Below are positions 11,249 through 22,145 of a stretch of 64,000 nt of DNA, piece after piece. Source of the DNA: Hypomyces perniciosus (lineage: Eukaryota > Ascomycota > Sordariomycetes > Hypocreales > Hypocreaceae). The notes under the pieces were generated by a model that saw only the letters and a program-made list of their open reading frames with translations, was not told the DNA's origin and did not search any database. Each line of letters opens with the position of its first letter. The stretch's first letter is position 1. The translations under genes and the position numbers were made by a program. The stretch covers positions 5,704,001-5,768,000 of the forward strand of contig SPDT01000007.1 of assembly GCA_008477525.1 (NCBI GenBank), in the 5' to 3' direction.

Positions 11249-13531
11249 TTATAGAGACGCGCACTGTTCCGAGACCTCACTGACCTCCCTACAACTGTTG
11301 AATCCTGTCGAGATGGTACACAGCTTATCACACACCACTCCCTCAGCCACCCAAACGCGATGTTCTTGTCCTGGGATCGGCAGCCTCCACTGCTTTGTCG
11401 TATCCGTATCGGTGTATGCGGATGCTTTGTAGCCGGGTCGACATGCGCAGGCGGCTCGAGGCTTGGAGACGCGTGGGTCGGGGAAGATGCATGTCGGGGC
11501 TGTGGTTTTGTCACAGTTGTTGCTGTGGACATCACAGCCTGATGGACATACTGAGCCAGTTCCCTCTTCATCGTCTTTGCCGTTTCCACCATCCTTGGGC
11601 TTGGGCTTGCAAGTAGGCTCGCTTCCTTCGGGACATACGTCTCCAGACTTTCCTCCAGGGCATGACGATTTTCCGTCTGGGTTGGTGTTACCACCATTAT
11701 CTGGGCACGGAGGCGCCGACCCATCTTCACAGGTCTCAAGTTCACATGGTGGCGATCCTCCTCCAATGCAAGCCGGTTCCAAACTGCAAGGCGGGCTCGA
11801 GCCGTCTGGACAACTGGGACCACTGATCGGCGGGTTGCAGTTGTCGCCATTCTCATCACACAGAACAACCTCGCCGCTGATGGCATCGATGGCGTGAACG
11901 CCGTTCTTTTCTGGCGGGGAAGCGCAGACCTTCTTCAACTGGTCCAAAAGGCGATCGCCCTGTTTGAAAAGATACTTGCCACGGAGGGCAGAGATGCCAA
12001 ACCGTCGCTTCTCAGTGTGGAAGGACCTCTTCGCCGTGTGATCGTCCTCGTCAAAGAAGACTGGGTAGTCGACGCAAGTGATTCCACCACGTGGGCGCGG
12101 CCTTCGAAGGGTGAAGTAGGTGGCGAACATGTGTGATCGCTGCTCCGTTGTCCACGGCATGCTTCCCGGGTCGTTTCCAGCAATGACCTCTCCTGCGATT
12201 CTGCTGTAGCTCATGTAGTTGGTGACGTCGTAGGGAGTGTCATCGCTGCAGAAACTCCATTTCTTTTTCTTGCCCGAGCCGGTTGAGCAGCACCTCGGCT
12301 GTTTGTCATTCCACATGTTCGCATTGTTGGGGAACTGAAACGTGTCGGTGATACCATCACTCTCTCCTTCACAGTCGGCGCCAGCCTTATCAGGGAATAT
12401 GTGAGGCAAGTCGAACCAATGGCCCAGCTCATGCGTGAGGGTTTTTCCCGTCCCTGCATATCCTCCCCTCCAGGATATTCCTGGAAGGGAGTCGATGGTT
12501 ATGGCACAGCCGTCCACGGAATGACCCTTTTGGCCGAGGCTCCTGGCGAGAGTGCAGTATCCATTGGTCGCCACTGAAGTCTCGCAGTTCACTTCATCAA
12601 TCTTCTCCATGACCCAGATGCTGACCTCATCGTTGCCTCCGTACCGGTTCTCTGCCTTGATTCTCTCTGCATAGGCATAGTAGTTGGCATCACCACCGTT
12701 CTTGTTGTGTGTGAAGCGCTCCCATTCGAGGCCGGTGTGGTAGCTGAGCGAGGAGATGAAGAAGCTGATACCAAGAGGCTTGAATGCCTCGTTGGTGAGG
12801 TTGAGTTGCTTTTGCAGAACATCTGCGGTGATGATCTGGGAGGTAGTGAAGTTTGTAGTGAAGACAGTGAAGTGGACAGGGACTTGGATGGTTTTCGGGA
12901 TGCAGGCTGGTCGAGGGAGGAACTTTGGCGCTGGTTCGAAGAATGGTGCGGCTATATTGCGTTTCGATGTTAGTCAACCTGGCGAGGTTTGAAGATCATC
13001 AACGTTGAGTTCCTCAACCAACTTACCGATTGGAGCAAGGCCTTTCTCAATTTCCTTGCCAACCTTCTTGAGCCCCTCGCCGATTTGTCCTAACGTCCCT
13101 CCGATTTTCTTTGGAAATTTGAATCGTCTCTCAAGCGTCGCATTTGGCCTTGATTGCAGACCACAAAAGGGAAGATCCAACTTGGGCTGAAACGGCATTG
13201 GATTCTTGGAAAACTCGACCATGTACTCCAGGTTCAGAACGTGGTAGAAGGCGTAGGACTCAAGATCCACGATGTAGTCCCCCGGCGGTTCGTGGTATGC
13301 TGTGGACTCGAGTAGAGAGGCCCCTCCGTCTCCTTGTTGGAGACAGAACCCGCATGATGCGGTTGGCGAATCACACCATCTGTGAGTGAAGGGTCCGCAA
13401 TGTGTGCCTGATGAAGGGGAAGGGAGTACAGGACATAATGGGTTTGAGATGGGGAACTTTGGTTGTGATAAGACGGATGACAGCGATAGTCTGGCGAATA
13501 TCGCCGTGGAAACAACGTATCGAAGACGCAT
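11249..13531 (-). CDS. Secreted M43 (pappalysin-type) zinc metalloprotease with Pro/Cys-rich tail
   Basis: Exons 13531-13027 and 12951-11249 (75-nt GTAAGT...TAG intron) give 735 aa. The ATG at 13531 starts a signal peptide (MRLRYVVSTAIFARLSLSSVLS); an upstream in-frame codon is not needed. The catalytic zinc motif HELGHWFDLPH is at about residues 342-352, and a Met-turn NYMSYS follows the Cys-rich loop. Upstream, VQVPVHFTVF and the FFISSLSYHT strand are typical of M43B proteases. After the catalytic domain, about residues 500-640 form a linker with repeated xGSxPPC modules. The C-terminus is a Cys-rich domain with CPSGCDVHSNNC and CACRPGYKA. It is probably extracellular and degrades proteins. 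Processing sites were not located. Confidence 0.85.
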
Positions 13532-14387
13532 CGTGTCCCCGAATAAACAGGTATAATTCTTTTGTGACAAGTGACAAGAAATTAAAATTTAGATCATGAG
13601 AAGGGACTAGGAAGTCTCAAATACTACAACAGTCTTGGGGAGAGGCCTTCGTCTACCCTGCCCTCCCTAAACATGTGCATACTAGACAACGTCTCCATAC
13701 TCGGGCCATCAGGCCGCTCTGCCTCGTTCGATGAGCACTTCATAGCACATGTCACTATGGACAGAGCCCTATGCTCTAAAATGGCAAACACAAGTCATGC
13801 CCCAAAGCCACAGCTAATAATTGCGTCGCTAGTGTCACCATTTGGTTCCAATGGTATGGGACTCACTACCGCAGGGCTGAAAGCGTAGACCGCTCGGGAC
13901 TTGGAGATGTATCGGCAGTCTGCCCTACCTAACCTTACTATTTAACCTTAAGTTGTTTTATCTAGGCGAAGCCATTCAGCTGTCTATCAGGTTCCCAACT
14001 TAGCGCAGCCAATGCCGCGGAACCAGCGCGACATTATTGCATTTGGCAGTGTCTAGTATGCTCTTCTAGCCCCAGCTACATTCCTCCAGGACATTCAGCT
14101 CTGCGAAAATAGTGCGGCTTGTCGATCAGCCGGAGGCATTGGAGCCTGAGATGGCTGAGACATGCATGCATTTTAGGCACCCTGGCTGCCTCTCATATTA
14201 ATGACCCAGCGAATCGGTATTCAACACATGCAATCTCGGGATTGTCTTGGACCCATCACTTTGATAGATAGGTAGTCTTGGCTCGACGACTCCGTCATAA
14301 GTGCAGACCCTGTCGCTATTTCACGATTCTACCATCAAGACTTGAAGAAGCATCTTTGTGTGTACCTACCCAACGCCAGTATCAACC
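13532..14387. other. Intergenic region between divergent protease and SUR7-like genes
   Basis: 856 bp shared upstream region. One short frame at about 13673 has no family resemblance and is probably spurious. Nothing else supportable. Confidence 0.45.
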
Positions 14388-15511
14388 ATGGGAAAGAGAT
14401 TGAATTGCAGTGTCATCTTCACGCCCATCGCCATCATCCTCCAAATCGTGGTAATATGTGGCCTCGCAATATTATTACGGGCTGGCTCGTCCATGTCCTA
14501 CCTGCACATCGCGCTGGTGAGCTTCAAAGTACAGCCCTCTGCAGTTCAAGCTAACTCATTTGCTAGATCGACACGCATGACTATAAAACAGCTGTCAACG
14601 GCAGGACTTATGCCGGACTTCCCGACCCCCATGACTTCTCCAAGAATAAAGACATCTTCTGGCTATATCCTGCTCTTTACTGCAGCGGGAACGAAGTGAA
14701 GGGTAGTTGGAACGCCGATTTTTGCTCTTCTTGGGGGAGCCAGTTCTTTGACCTTCAGCGGTAAGTGTGGCAAATCATCCAACGCCAAAGATTGCATCAT
14801 CTCCAGATAGATTATGCGTCGCCGTTCAGCAGGAGGAAAACTGACTTGTCGCGTCTTAGGGTTTGGCGCGTATGGGGAGTCGATCTGATAGATCAAAATG
14901 TCATCGGCACAACCCCAAAGATCATCTTTATCGGCCTCATGATAGCCTGTGCCTCGGTGGCTGTTTCGGTGGCATTCGGACTGCTCACATGTTGCTGCTC
15001 CTTCTGGGGTGCGGTTGTCGCCACGATTCTTTCCTGGGTAAGCAATGAACCTCGCGCGAATCGAGTGAATGCCATGTCAAACAAGAGGCTAATGTCACGA
15101 TAGCTTTCTGCCTGCTTCGTCATTGCAACTGCAGCTCTCTCCCAGATCTTCGTGGACAAGCTTACTTCATCGTTAAAAGACCTCAAACTCTCAGGATCTG
15201 GGGAGATTGTCGCCCAAAGAGGCGTTTGGTATGGCTATACTGTATGGATTTGCGGCATCGTTGCCTTGCTTGCTTCCATCCTATGGACTGTGATTGTGTG
15301 GCGCAATCGCAAGAGACGTGCCTCCAAATCCGCCCGCTCAAATGGCCCCATCCCGTTGGTGGGCAAGGGCGGATTATTCGGTCAGAAGAAGGCTGAAGAG
15401 ACGACCAGCTATGAGCATCTCGCGTCAGAGCCGGATTTGTATAAGAGAGGATCGGTTACGTCGAGGGACAGCGCATATGAGCCGATGAGGCATCAGTCTG
15501 TGGGCTATTAG
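14388..15511 (+). CDS. SUR7/PalI-family plasma-membrane protein
   Basis: Four exons, 14388-14516, 14567-14760, 14860-15037 and 15104-15511, give 302 aa. All introns are GT...AG of 50-99 nt. There are four membrane segments: IFTPIAIILQIVVICGLAILL at the N-terminus, a pair around IIFIGLMIACASVAVSVAFGLL and SFWGAVVATILSWLSACFVIA, and VWICGIVALLASILWTVIVW. The extracellular loop between the first two has LYCSGNEV...NADFCSSWGSQFFDL, the Cys/Trp pattern of SUR7/PalI proteins. The cytosolic tail is basic, then Ser/Glu-rich. Members act in eisosomes or in ambient pH sensing (PalI/Rim9). I cannot tell which. It is convergent with the F-box-like gene (152 bp apart). Confidence 0.78.
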
Positions 15512-15663
15512 TTATTCACCTGAGACCAACGGGCCGAGCAAAGTTGGCTCTTACGATCGCCGGGTTTTTGTTTTTGTAAGATATTATGACTTTCCTGACT
15601 ATTGGTAGTTTAGATAGATGCAGTATGACATGTGTATGCCCTTCGCAAAGATTCACGATTACA

Positions 15664-16962
15664 TTAGTTATGAGAGGGACCCGAACGTCTGATGAACATA
15701 CCCTCGCGATCAACCGTCCATCTCCATCCAGAACCAAATACAACATATCGTACATACAGTTCCCATGCCTCCCGATCCGCAGTATCCCCAGTTTCGAGGG
15801 TCCGCAGGGTCTCCCATGCGGGAAGGGGATGTTCGTCAAATACGGCGGTGATGAGGCGGGCATAGGCTCTGTCTCGCTCCACCCACAAGTCGTCTATGTC
15901 CAAGGCTGGGTGGCGGTAGTCCTCTTCGGTAAAATTAATGGCGCGGGGCACGATCTGGATATAGAAGTGATCAATGGCAGGGAAACGGGGGATGAGGATC
16001 TCGCTGATGTGGGAAGAGAGCGGGAAGATGGCGATATAAAACAAAGAGCGGAGGGTAGAACGGAGGAGATGCCTCATGCAAGGATCTGAGTCGTCGAGGA
16101 GAGAGGGGAGGAGAGACGGCGGCGCGTGGTTGTAGTATTCGTAAGATGAGTAGGCTTTGACAAAGGAGCCTTCGTTCAGAAGGAGGGAGGACCAGTTGCG
16201 GATGCTGAAGAGATCACAGGGGACGGTTCTTGGTGGGAAGCTAGACAGCGGATGGCTTGAAGGCAAAGCATTTGTGGCATTTGCTTGCTCAGATATCGCC
16301 GCAGACCTTGAGAGGGACATGATGTGAAACCGCTGGCAAAAGATCCAAGCTCCGCTAAGATCAACGGCTCGACCAAGTAATGAAGCAAGTATGGCGGGCG
16401 AGCCGATGAGAGTAATTTTCAACAAGTCAAGGTGTTCAAAGAGGGTGTGCCAGAGCCAGTTGTTACTATAAACCTGCGAGTCGAAGTTGACGATTTCATT
16501 CTCTCGAAGGATGGCTGGGAGGTGGCTCGGTACGATGCCCCAGTGGTGGTGATGCGTCATATCCCCCCCAACCATTTCTACTGGATAATCGATGATAATG
16601 ACCAGACTTTCCACGTAGCGGGTTAACCCAGCACTGCGCAGGAAGCGCATGAACTCGAGCTCTTCCACGTGTGATACAGGGTCCTGACTGCGAGTCGGTC
16701 GGTTGATGGTCTGGAACTTCCATATGAGGTGGCGAAAGAGTGTGGGCAGCACGCATCTCCGCCACAAACGGCAGACGAGGGATACGGTCTTGACGTTACC
16801 CTGAAAGGTCTGCATTTGATCGCCGTCTTCATTGACGGAATCCAGGATTTTAGCCGGGTCGTGGCGCAGACGCTGCTCCCATGTTGACGGCTCGTCGATG
16901 AAGCTGAGGATGTGAGCAGTGAGCTCGGTTGGGAGCTGGCTAATTGTCGTCTTTGTCGCCAT
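15664..16962 (-). CDS. F-box-like fungal protein
   Basis: Single exon of 432 aa using the ATG at 16962. The frame extends about 90 nt further upstream, but only from a non-ATG codon. Residues 7-25 (ISQLPTELTAHILSFIDEP) and the later TVSLVCRLWRRCVLPTLFRHL resemble an F-box split by an insertion. The remainder is typical of fungal proteins that pair an F-box with a variable C-terminus. If the F-box works, the protein would recruit a substrate to an SCF ubiquitin ligase through Skp1. Substrate is unknown. Members of this class are numerous and fast-evolving. Confidence 0.6.
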   Translation of the reverse strand: MATKTTISQLPTELTAHILSFIDEPSTWEQRLRHDPAKILDSVNEDGDQMQTFQGNVKTVSLVCRLWRRCVLPTLFRHLIWKFQTINRPTRSQDPVSHVEELEFMRFLRSAGLTRYVESLVIIIDYPVEMVGGDMTHHHHWGIVPSHLPAILRENEIVNFDSQVYSNNWLWHTLFEHLDLLKITLIGSPAILASLLGRAVDLSGAWIFCQRFHIMSLSRSAAISEQANATNALPSSHPLSSFPPRTVPCDLFSIRNWSSLLLNEGSFVKAYSSYEYYNHAPPSLLPSLLDDSDPCMRHLLRSTLRSLFYIAIFPLSSHISEILIPRFPAIDHFYIQIVPRAINFTEEDYRHPALDIDDLWVERDRAYARLITAVFDEHPLPAWETLRTLETGDTADREAWELYVRYVVFGSGWRWTVDREGMFIRRSGPSHN

Positions 16963-18244
16963 GATGGTTATTTGCTGGTTTTCGCCGGCATAATAACCAT
17001 GATGGCTTGGAGTTGCAGAGAGGGTAACTGATGATTTACATTTCGAGGACAAAGATGTCGAGATGTCAAGATGTCGGGGGGCTGAATGATGACAGGGGGA
17101 GCTTTATCATTGATTAGAACCCCGCAGCAAGGAGATTGGTTCGTCGCCTGGCCGAGCTTCGGTTAGTAAAGGCTCGATGCTATTTGAGGTTTGTGTTTCG
17201 TAAAGAATGCGACCTACAACAACGAGGTAGTATATTGGCCAAGCAAATGAAATAGAATGATGCACGTATATATGTGAAACACGTGTCAGTCGAATGCATG
17301 TGCCTCCTGCATATAAGCCACTTTCGATATTGTGTATCTTGAGGCATCTGTCCATCACCATTCCTGGATTCTATTTATATTTCCGAAGCAAAAAATCTCC
17401 GATCGGTTATGAAGGGTCTGTGAAAGGTGACGTCAAGTTAACTGCCACGGCAAAAGTGTAGGCTGTAGGCCAACTGCATTGAACCAGAGCTGTATATAGG
17501 TACTATGATTGAAGTCATTTACAATATACCTTATGCGACACATCAATGCATCAGCGCATATTGAACATTTATTATCGTCCTATTTACTCATCTATATCAC
17601 CAATGTAATGGATCATCGGTGGTAATTACACAGGATCCGTGGGACACAGGCATCAAGTACTTGGCGGATTTGAACTCTCAAGTGTGTTCGTCGACGTGAT
17701 CCCTCACCGGCAGACGAGGCATGGATAATATTAGGAGTTCCATTTCTGGTACCGCAGACGACAAGATGAAAGAGGCAAATTTCCACAAAGGCCTATGCTA
17801 TCATGTACTGACTGGCCATAGGCGTCTCAGTTCGACGGTGGGAGAGGCAGCTTGATCGAGTGGCCTAGAGGCATCAATATATGACCTCCTCATCACCTTC
17901 TTCTCATAGATATCAACATTTGAACACTCGTTAAGAAGCTTCGCCTCCCATTTTGTTGTCTTTGTACTCATGGGTGGTTGCCAGCTGCACCAAAATTACG
18001 AGCACTCCCTCAATGCCCATCGCCAACCCAAAAACATCTTGCCAGCTGTTCGAGTATTGCCAGCTGTTCAGGCAGAAATTCTGATTTCCATTTCCTAGGA
18101 AACCGAAGTCGCGTGACGCGTTTGTTTGTATTTATTTATTTCCAGCTCGCGGTGCACTCTCCACACTCATCTTCTTCAACACCCTCCTTGCAACTTCGCA
18201 ACTCTCCCCAACTTGCCGACCAACCACACACCTCAACAAGCAAG
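16963..18244. other. Divergent intergenic region
   Basis: About 1.3 kb. A frame at 17107-17361 has no recognisable product. A CT-rich leader with ACTCTCCACACTCATCTTC lies just before the next ATG. No gene supported. Confidence 0.45.
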
Positions 18245-19347
18245 ATGGAAGCAACCGAGAGACCCCTCGAGGAGCGTATTGATGAAGCCTTTAGGGACTT
18301 TCATCAACTTGATGGTCCTCGTCACGCTCTGGTGCTCCCGCTATACCAGCAATACCTCGAGGGTGGCTGTTACCTCTACGGCGAGTACATCCCTTCGGAT
18401 ATCCAGTTAGTTCAAGAGTCGGATTTCGCAATCACTGCCAAGCGAAACATGTTCGATCCCGGCTATCTTGATGAAGTCGATGTTGTCAAACTTTCAGCCC
18501 CTTTCACCATCAACATCATGGGGTATGACCCAGAGACGCGTTGCTACGCATTCCGTGGCCAGCATCTCCTCTTAGACCAGTTCCTTAACTTCATTGAAGA
18601 AGCTCTACGTGGTTACAATGTTGAGTTCACTTGGTCCCTGCGTGAGACCAGGATTCCTCTCGAAGGCCTCCCACAAGGCCTGAGCTACGAGGACTTCGCG
18701 AAACATGTTGAAGTCCTGGACTACCTCGCGTGGCTGGGCGATAATGGTCAGCCCACTGATGACGAAGGTGGGTAAATCTCAACGCGAATAGCTATGCGGG
18801 ATCAGCAGCACACATTCTAACCCGCTGGACGCAGCCGAAGGGTTCGATGCTTCCGAGAGTGACGGAGGTAAGTGGCTCCAAGGATAATGGCCAAATACTC
18901 AACCTCACTAATTGTAGATGACACCGTCATGGTGACGCCCGATCAGGAGGACGATGACATGGCCGTGTCCCTCAGCCAGGAGGGCGATATCGTGGTCGTG
19001 TCCCTTGACCAAGACCGTGACGACCAGGCAACGGATGAGGAACTGGAAGCTGAGCACATCGCCGAGACGACTGCTACACCTAACAACACCCCCGAGAACC
19101 CTGTTCAGCCAAGCATGGGGCAGTTTGAGGGCCAGCCGTCGATGCTCAATGTGTCAGTTCTTCGGAGCCTGAGGTCTCTGCTGGTCGGTATTCCCTCCGT
19201 GCGAGAAATAAACCCTCGATCGAGAACAGCCCAACCCCAGCCCCGACCCCAGCCCCGACTCCGAAGAAGGCAAAAGCTCGCGCCCCCAAGAAGGCACCGG
19301 CGAAGGCCACCAAGGCCAAGAATACCCGGGCAAAGGGACGTCGTTAA
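18245..19347 (+). CDS. Unknown acidic protein with a Lys/Ala/Pro-rich basic tail
   Basis: I do not recognise the family. Exons 18245-18767, 18835-18867 and 18918 onward are joined by two short introns (GTGGGT...CAG and GTAAGT...TAG). The first exon encodes about 174 residues of mixed alpha/beta character (ALVLPLYQQYLEGGCYLYGE), and the middle is very acidic. The exon-3 frame runs on to a stop at 19426 as an Arg/Pro-rich sequence. The +1-shifted frame from about 19159 is far more protein-like. It reads SSEPEVSAGRYSLRARNK, then TPAPTPAPTPKKAKARAPKK, and stops at 19347. I prefer that end, implying an extra intron (length 2 mod 3, near 19110-19165) or a frameshift. The tail looks DNA-binding or nuclear, similar to H1 or AT-hook tails. 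Confidence 0.5.
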
Positions 19348-19616
19348 TATAGCGGCACCAGTGCAATCGTTGGAAACTCCAATGTCCTTGGAGGCAAGTT
19401 CTTTGGCCTTTCCTAAGCCTGTTTAAGCGCTGACCTGATTGTTCATGCTCGTAGCATCGGCAAGGCAATGGAGCAATGCAATCTCACGTCACAGTGGTGA
19501 GATATTGTATGAATCGACCAATTTGCCATGTTTCGACAGTGCTTATTGTGGATGTTGGATCCAAAAGATTTGGAACACCTCAGATGTTTGACTTGGACAG
19601 GTGGTCTGGCCCCCGT

Positions 19617-19658
19617 TGAATGAATGAATGAATGAATGAATGAATGAATGAATGAATG
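19617..19658. repeat. Tetranucleotide microsatellite (TGAA)10
   Basis: Uninterrupted TGAA units over 42 bp, followed by a shorter imperfect ATGAATGA tract at about 19758-19790. Noncoding, downstream of the preceding gene. Confidence 0.95.
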
Positions 19659-20111
19659 CACAAGGAGATTGTGCAATGATTGAGATGAATTATGGCTCGG
19701 CTTGCTTTTAGGAAACAAGGGAACGGTTTTATGTAGGAATTGAACTGGGTCAAGGGATGATGAATGAATGAATGAGTGAATGAAATGAATCGTCAAGTTT
19801 ATTTGTGTACTCCGTATTGTGATTAAGGTATGATGGAGCCAAAAGGCTTGGCGGTTTTCGTGTCCAAAGGTGGCTTAGCGCACTACCCTACGGCCTCCAC
19901 CATATGCTATTAACTCGTACTTGAAAGAAGGCTACAGGTAATAGTATGAAGTAGTACTCTGAATAGTAATTTATATTATTCATTATAATAACTTTCTTTG
20001 TAAGATGACTGCACGGAGTCTTGTCTCAATCAACCCCAAATTGCACCACTCAGACTCAAGAGGTTGGACTTTAAACCAAAGGATTACTCATACTGATAGC
20101 ATCTGAGGTCC

Positions 20112-20133
20112 TCGTACGGAATTATCCGTACGA
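20112..20133. repeat. Short inverted repeat, 9-bp arms
   Basis: TCGTACGGA and TCCGTACGA are perfect reverse complements separated by 4 bp. It lies about 240 bp upstream of the Zn2Cys6 factor ATG. It could be a regulatory dyad; no function is shown. Confidence 0.6.
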
Positions 20134-20373
20134 CATATGGTTGTTGCTTTTTAACCTCATTTTCTGTGTAGCCTAAAACACGCGAGAGTTATGAACATAG
20201 TAAGATCCCCCAATAAGAAGCGTTGAATCCTTCTCCACGAAAAATGCCTAAGATTATGCATAACGGCGACCCCGACCTTCTAGAGAACCAAGTCCATCAA
20301 GCTTTCGGGTTAAAATGCCATTCCTATCCACATCAATCAACGTTTTTGGCACATGTGGATGCCTGTTTGAGAG

Positions 20374-22055
20374 ATGAAGGTCAGAAAGCTAACAGTGTGC
20401 CACTCGTGCCGAGCCCGAAAACTTGGGGTGAGTTGCAGCTCAAACAACCCGATTCAGATACAAAACGCGAGCTGACCCATCCCCCGAATCCCTCAGTGTG
20501 ACGGGAAGCGCCCTTCTTGCTCCCAATGCGCCTGGGCAAAGATCAAGTGTGGTGGCTATCACTATGACCTGATATTTGTGCCATCCAGTCTGACTGTTGC
20601 CACATCTTCGGGGAGGACCAAGAATACGGCAAAGGAGGGCGCAGCTAAGAAACAGCAAGCTCTCACCGAAGCAAAGAAACAAGCCGTTTACTACCAGTCT
20701 CAATCACCCATCACCCCGTCACTGAGCTGGCCATTACAGGGTATCATCTCCCTGATCGTTCAGAACCTCACACCCCAAAAATGTGGTTTCATCTCGCCCT
20801 GGAGTCAGGATCTGCCCCCCCGCAAGTGTGATGATGCCTGGATCGAGCTACTGCCGTGTCTTTCTACCACGGGGCGGCATGCAGATGCCCTGGTTGCATC
20901 TCTTAAAGCTCTTGGCGCGGCGATCGTAGCCAGGGGACAGCATGGCATCGCGCCAATGTCAGATGCCCTAGCGACTCGTTGCTCCGCGCTGCGCTCACTC
21001 CAAAGCTATCTCCCGTGTGTTAGCCCAGCCAACTCCAACGTGTTGGCAGCAGCGATTATGTGCCTTTTAATATCAGAGGTAGTTGCTGCATTACCACCCT
21101 GAATACTGCTTCCACGCTAACAAGATGTCCTAACAGCTCATCCTGACGACTGGTATTGGCGGTACGAGTCAAAGTGATAGGGCCCATGCCTCCGGGCTTG
21201 GCGGGCTTGTACAGCTCCATGGTCCAGAGTTCTACTCGTCGGGGCCGTCACATAACCTTTTTATCGGTTTTCGTTCTTGTCTGGTACGACTCTATGATGT
21301 CAGTTTTGCTCTATTGCTCTCCAGTCACTAATGTCAATCCTGAATAGGTTGTGAATGCAATATGCACTCTCACGCCAACATTCCTTAGGAAGCCTGAATG
21401 GAAGACCATTCCGTTTCAGCACCATCCGCCCAACTCCTTCCAGACTCTCTTGTCTGAAGTTGCGGATTTTCCAGAAATATTAATAGCCATTGCGGATCTA
21501 GATGTGAATCCCGATCCAGACGCCCCCCGTGCTGCCTTTGCGGCAGTTGGAGAGCTTCTTGGGAGGCTAGATGATTGGAATAAGTCCCTCCACAATATAT
21601 CTCAGAGCCCTCCGTTGCAAATCATTACGAAAGCCTCCAACGACTATCGCATCTGGTTCCCTAACATTACGGCCGCAACTTCCGTGCCGCATTACTGGGC
21701 CTTTTGGATCATGTGCTTGGTTAACATCCGGAAACTTATGTCTCGGTATCCGAGTCTGGCAGACAGTCAGTTCTTGATCCATGGCGAAAGTCCGGACAGT
21801 CCACTCATCACAGAGATAGCGATCCAAATCTGCCTCTGGATCTTTTGGAGCATTGAATTCCATTTCCAGGATGAAATGAAGTTAATCGGGCCACTCTGCA
21901 TGATAGTTCCTGCGAGAATATCGTATCAGTTTCTCCAGGCCCATTGCCGTCAAGATCCTAAGATCCTATCGTGGTGCGAACGCATCCTTCAGATGGTTGA
22001 ACACAAAGAGCATCCCCACCTTAGAGCTTTCATGACATACGAGTATGGGCCTTAG
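20374..22055 (+). CDS. Zn2Cys6 fungal transcription factor (Fungal_trans_2-like)
   Basis: Rebuilt from four exons, 20374-20427, 20497-21078, 21137-21283 and 21348-22055; total 496 aa. The tiny first exon encodes MKVRKLTVCHSCRARKLG. Splicing to exon 2 restores a perfect binuclear cluster, C9-x2-C12-x6-C19-x6-C26-x2-C29-x6-C36, followed by the usual GGYHYDLIFV. The C-terminal two thirds match the common fungal activator fold: DALVASLKALG, SALRSLQSYL, AAAIMCLLISE, then a GIGGTSQSDRAHASGLGGLVQLHGP box and an SFRSCL end of exon 3. All introns are GT...AG, 58-69 nt. It should bind DNA in the nucleus. Targets are unknown. The neighbouring MBL-fold gene is decayed, so any local regulation may be lost. 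Confidence 0.85.
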
Positions 22056-22145
22056 ATATCCATAAATGAAAGCGAATTTGTATTCTTCACGTTATGCCAC
22101 TGAACCCGAAATTTCATCACGGACGACTCGCTGCAGGTTACCCTC

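Larger units (their letters stand above)
19348..20373. other. Intergenic region with microsatellites and palindrome
   Basis: Holds the TGAA tracts, a TACTCCGTA at 19808-19816 and an inverted repeat at 20112-20133. No gene supported. Confidence 0.5.

Noticed and set aside
18954..19172. 72-aa frame MTWPCPSARR...
   Set aside because: Shadow of the acidic exon in another frame before the frame switch; translation unlike its neighbours.
19617..19658. CRISPR-like repetition
   Set aside because: Simple tetranucleotide run without spacers; a microsatellite.
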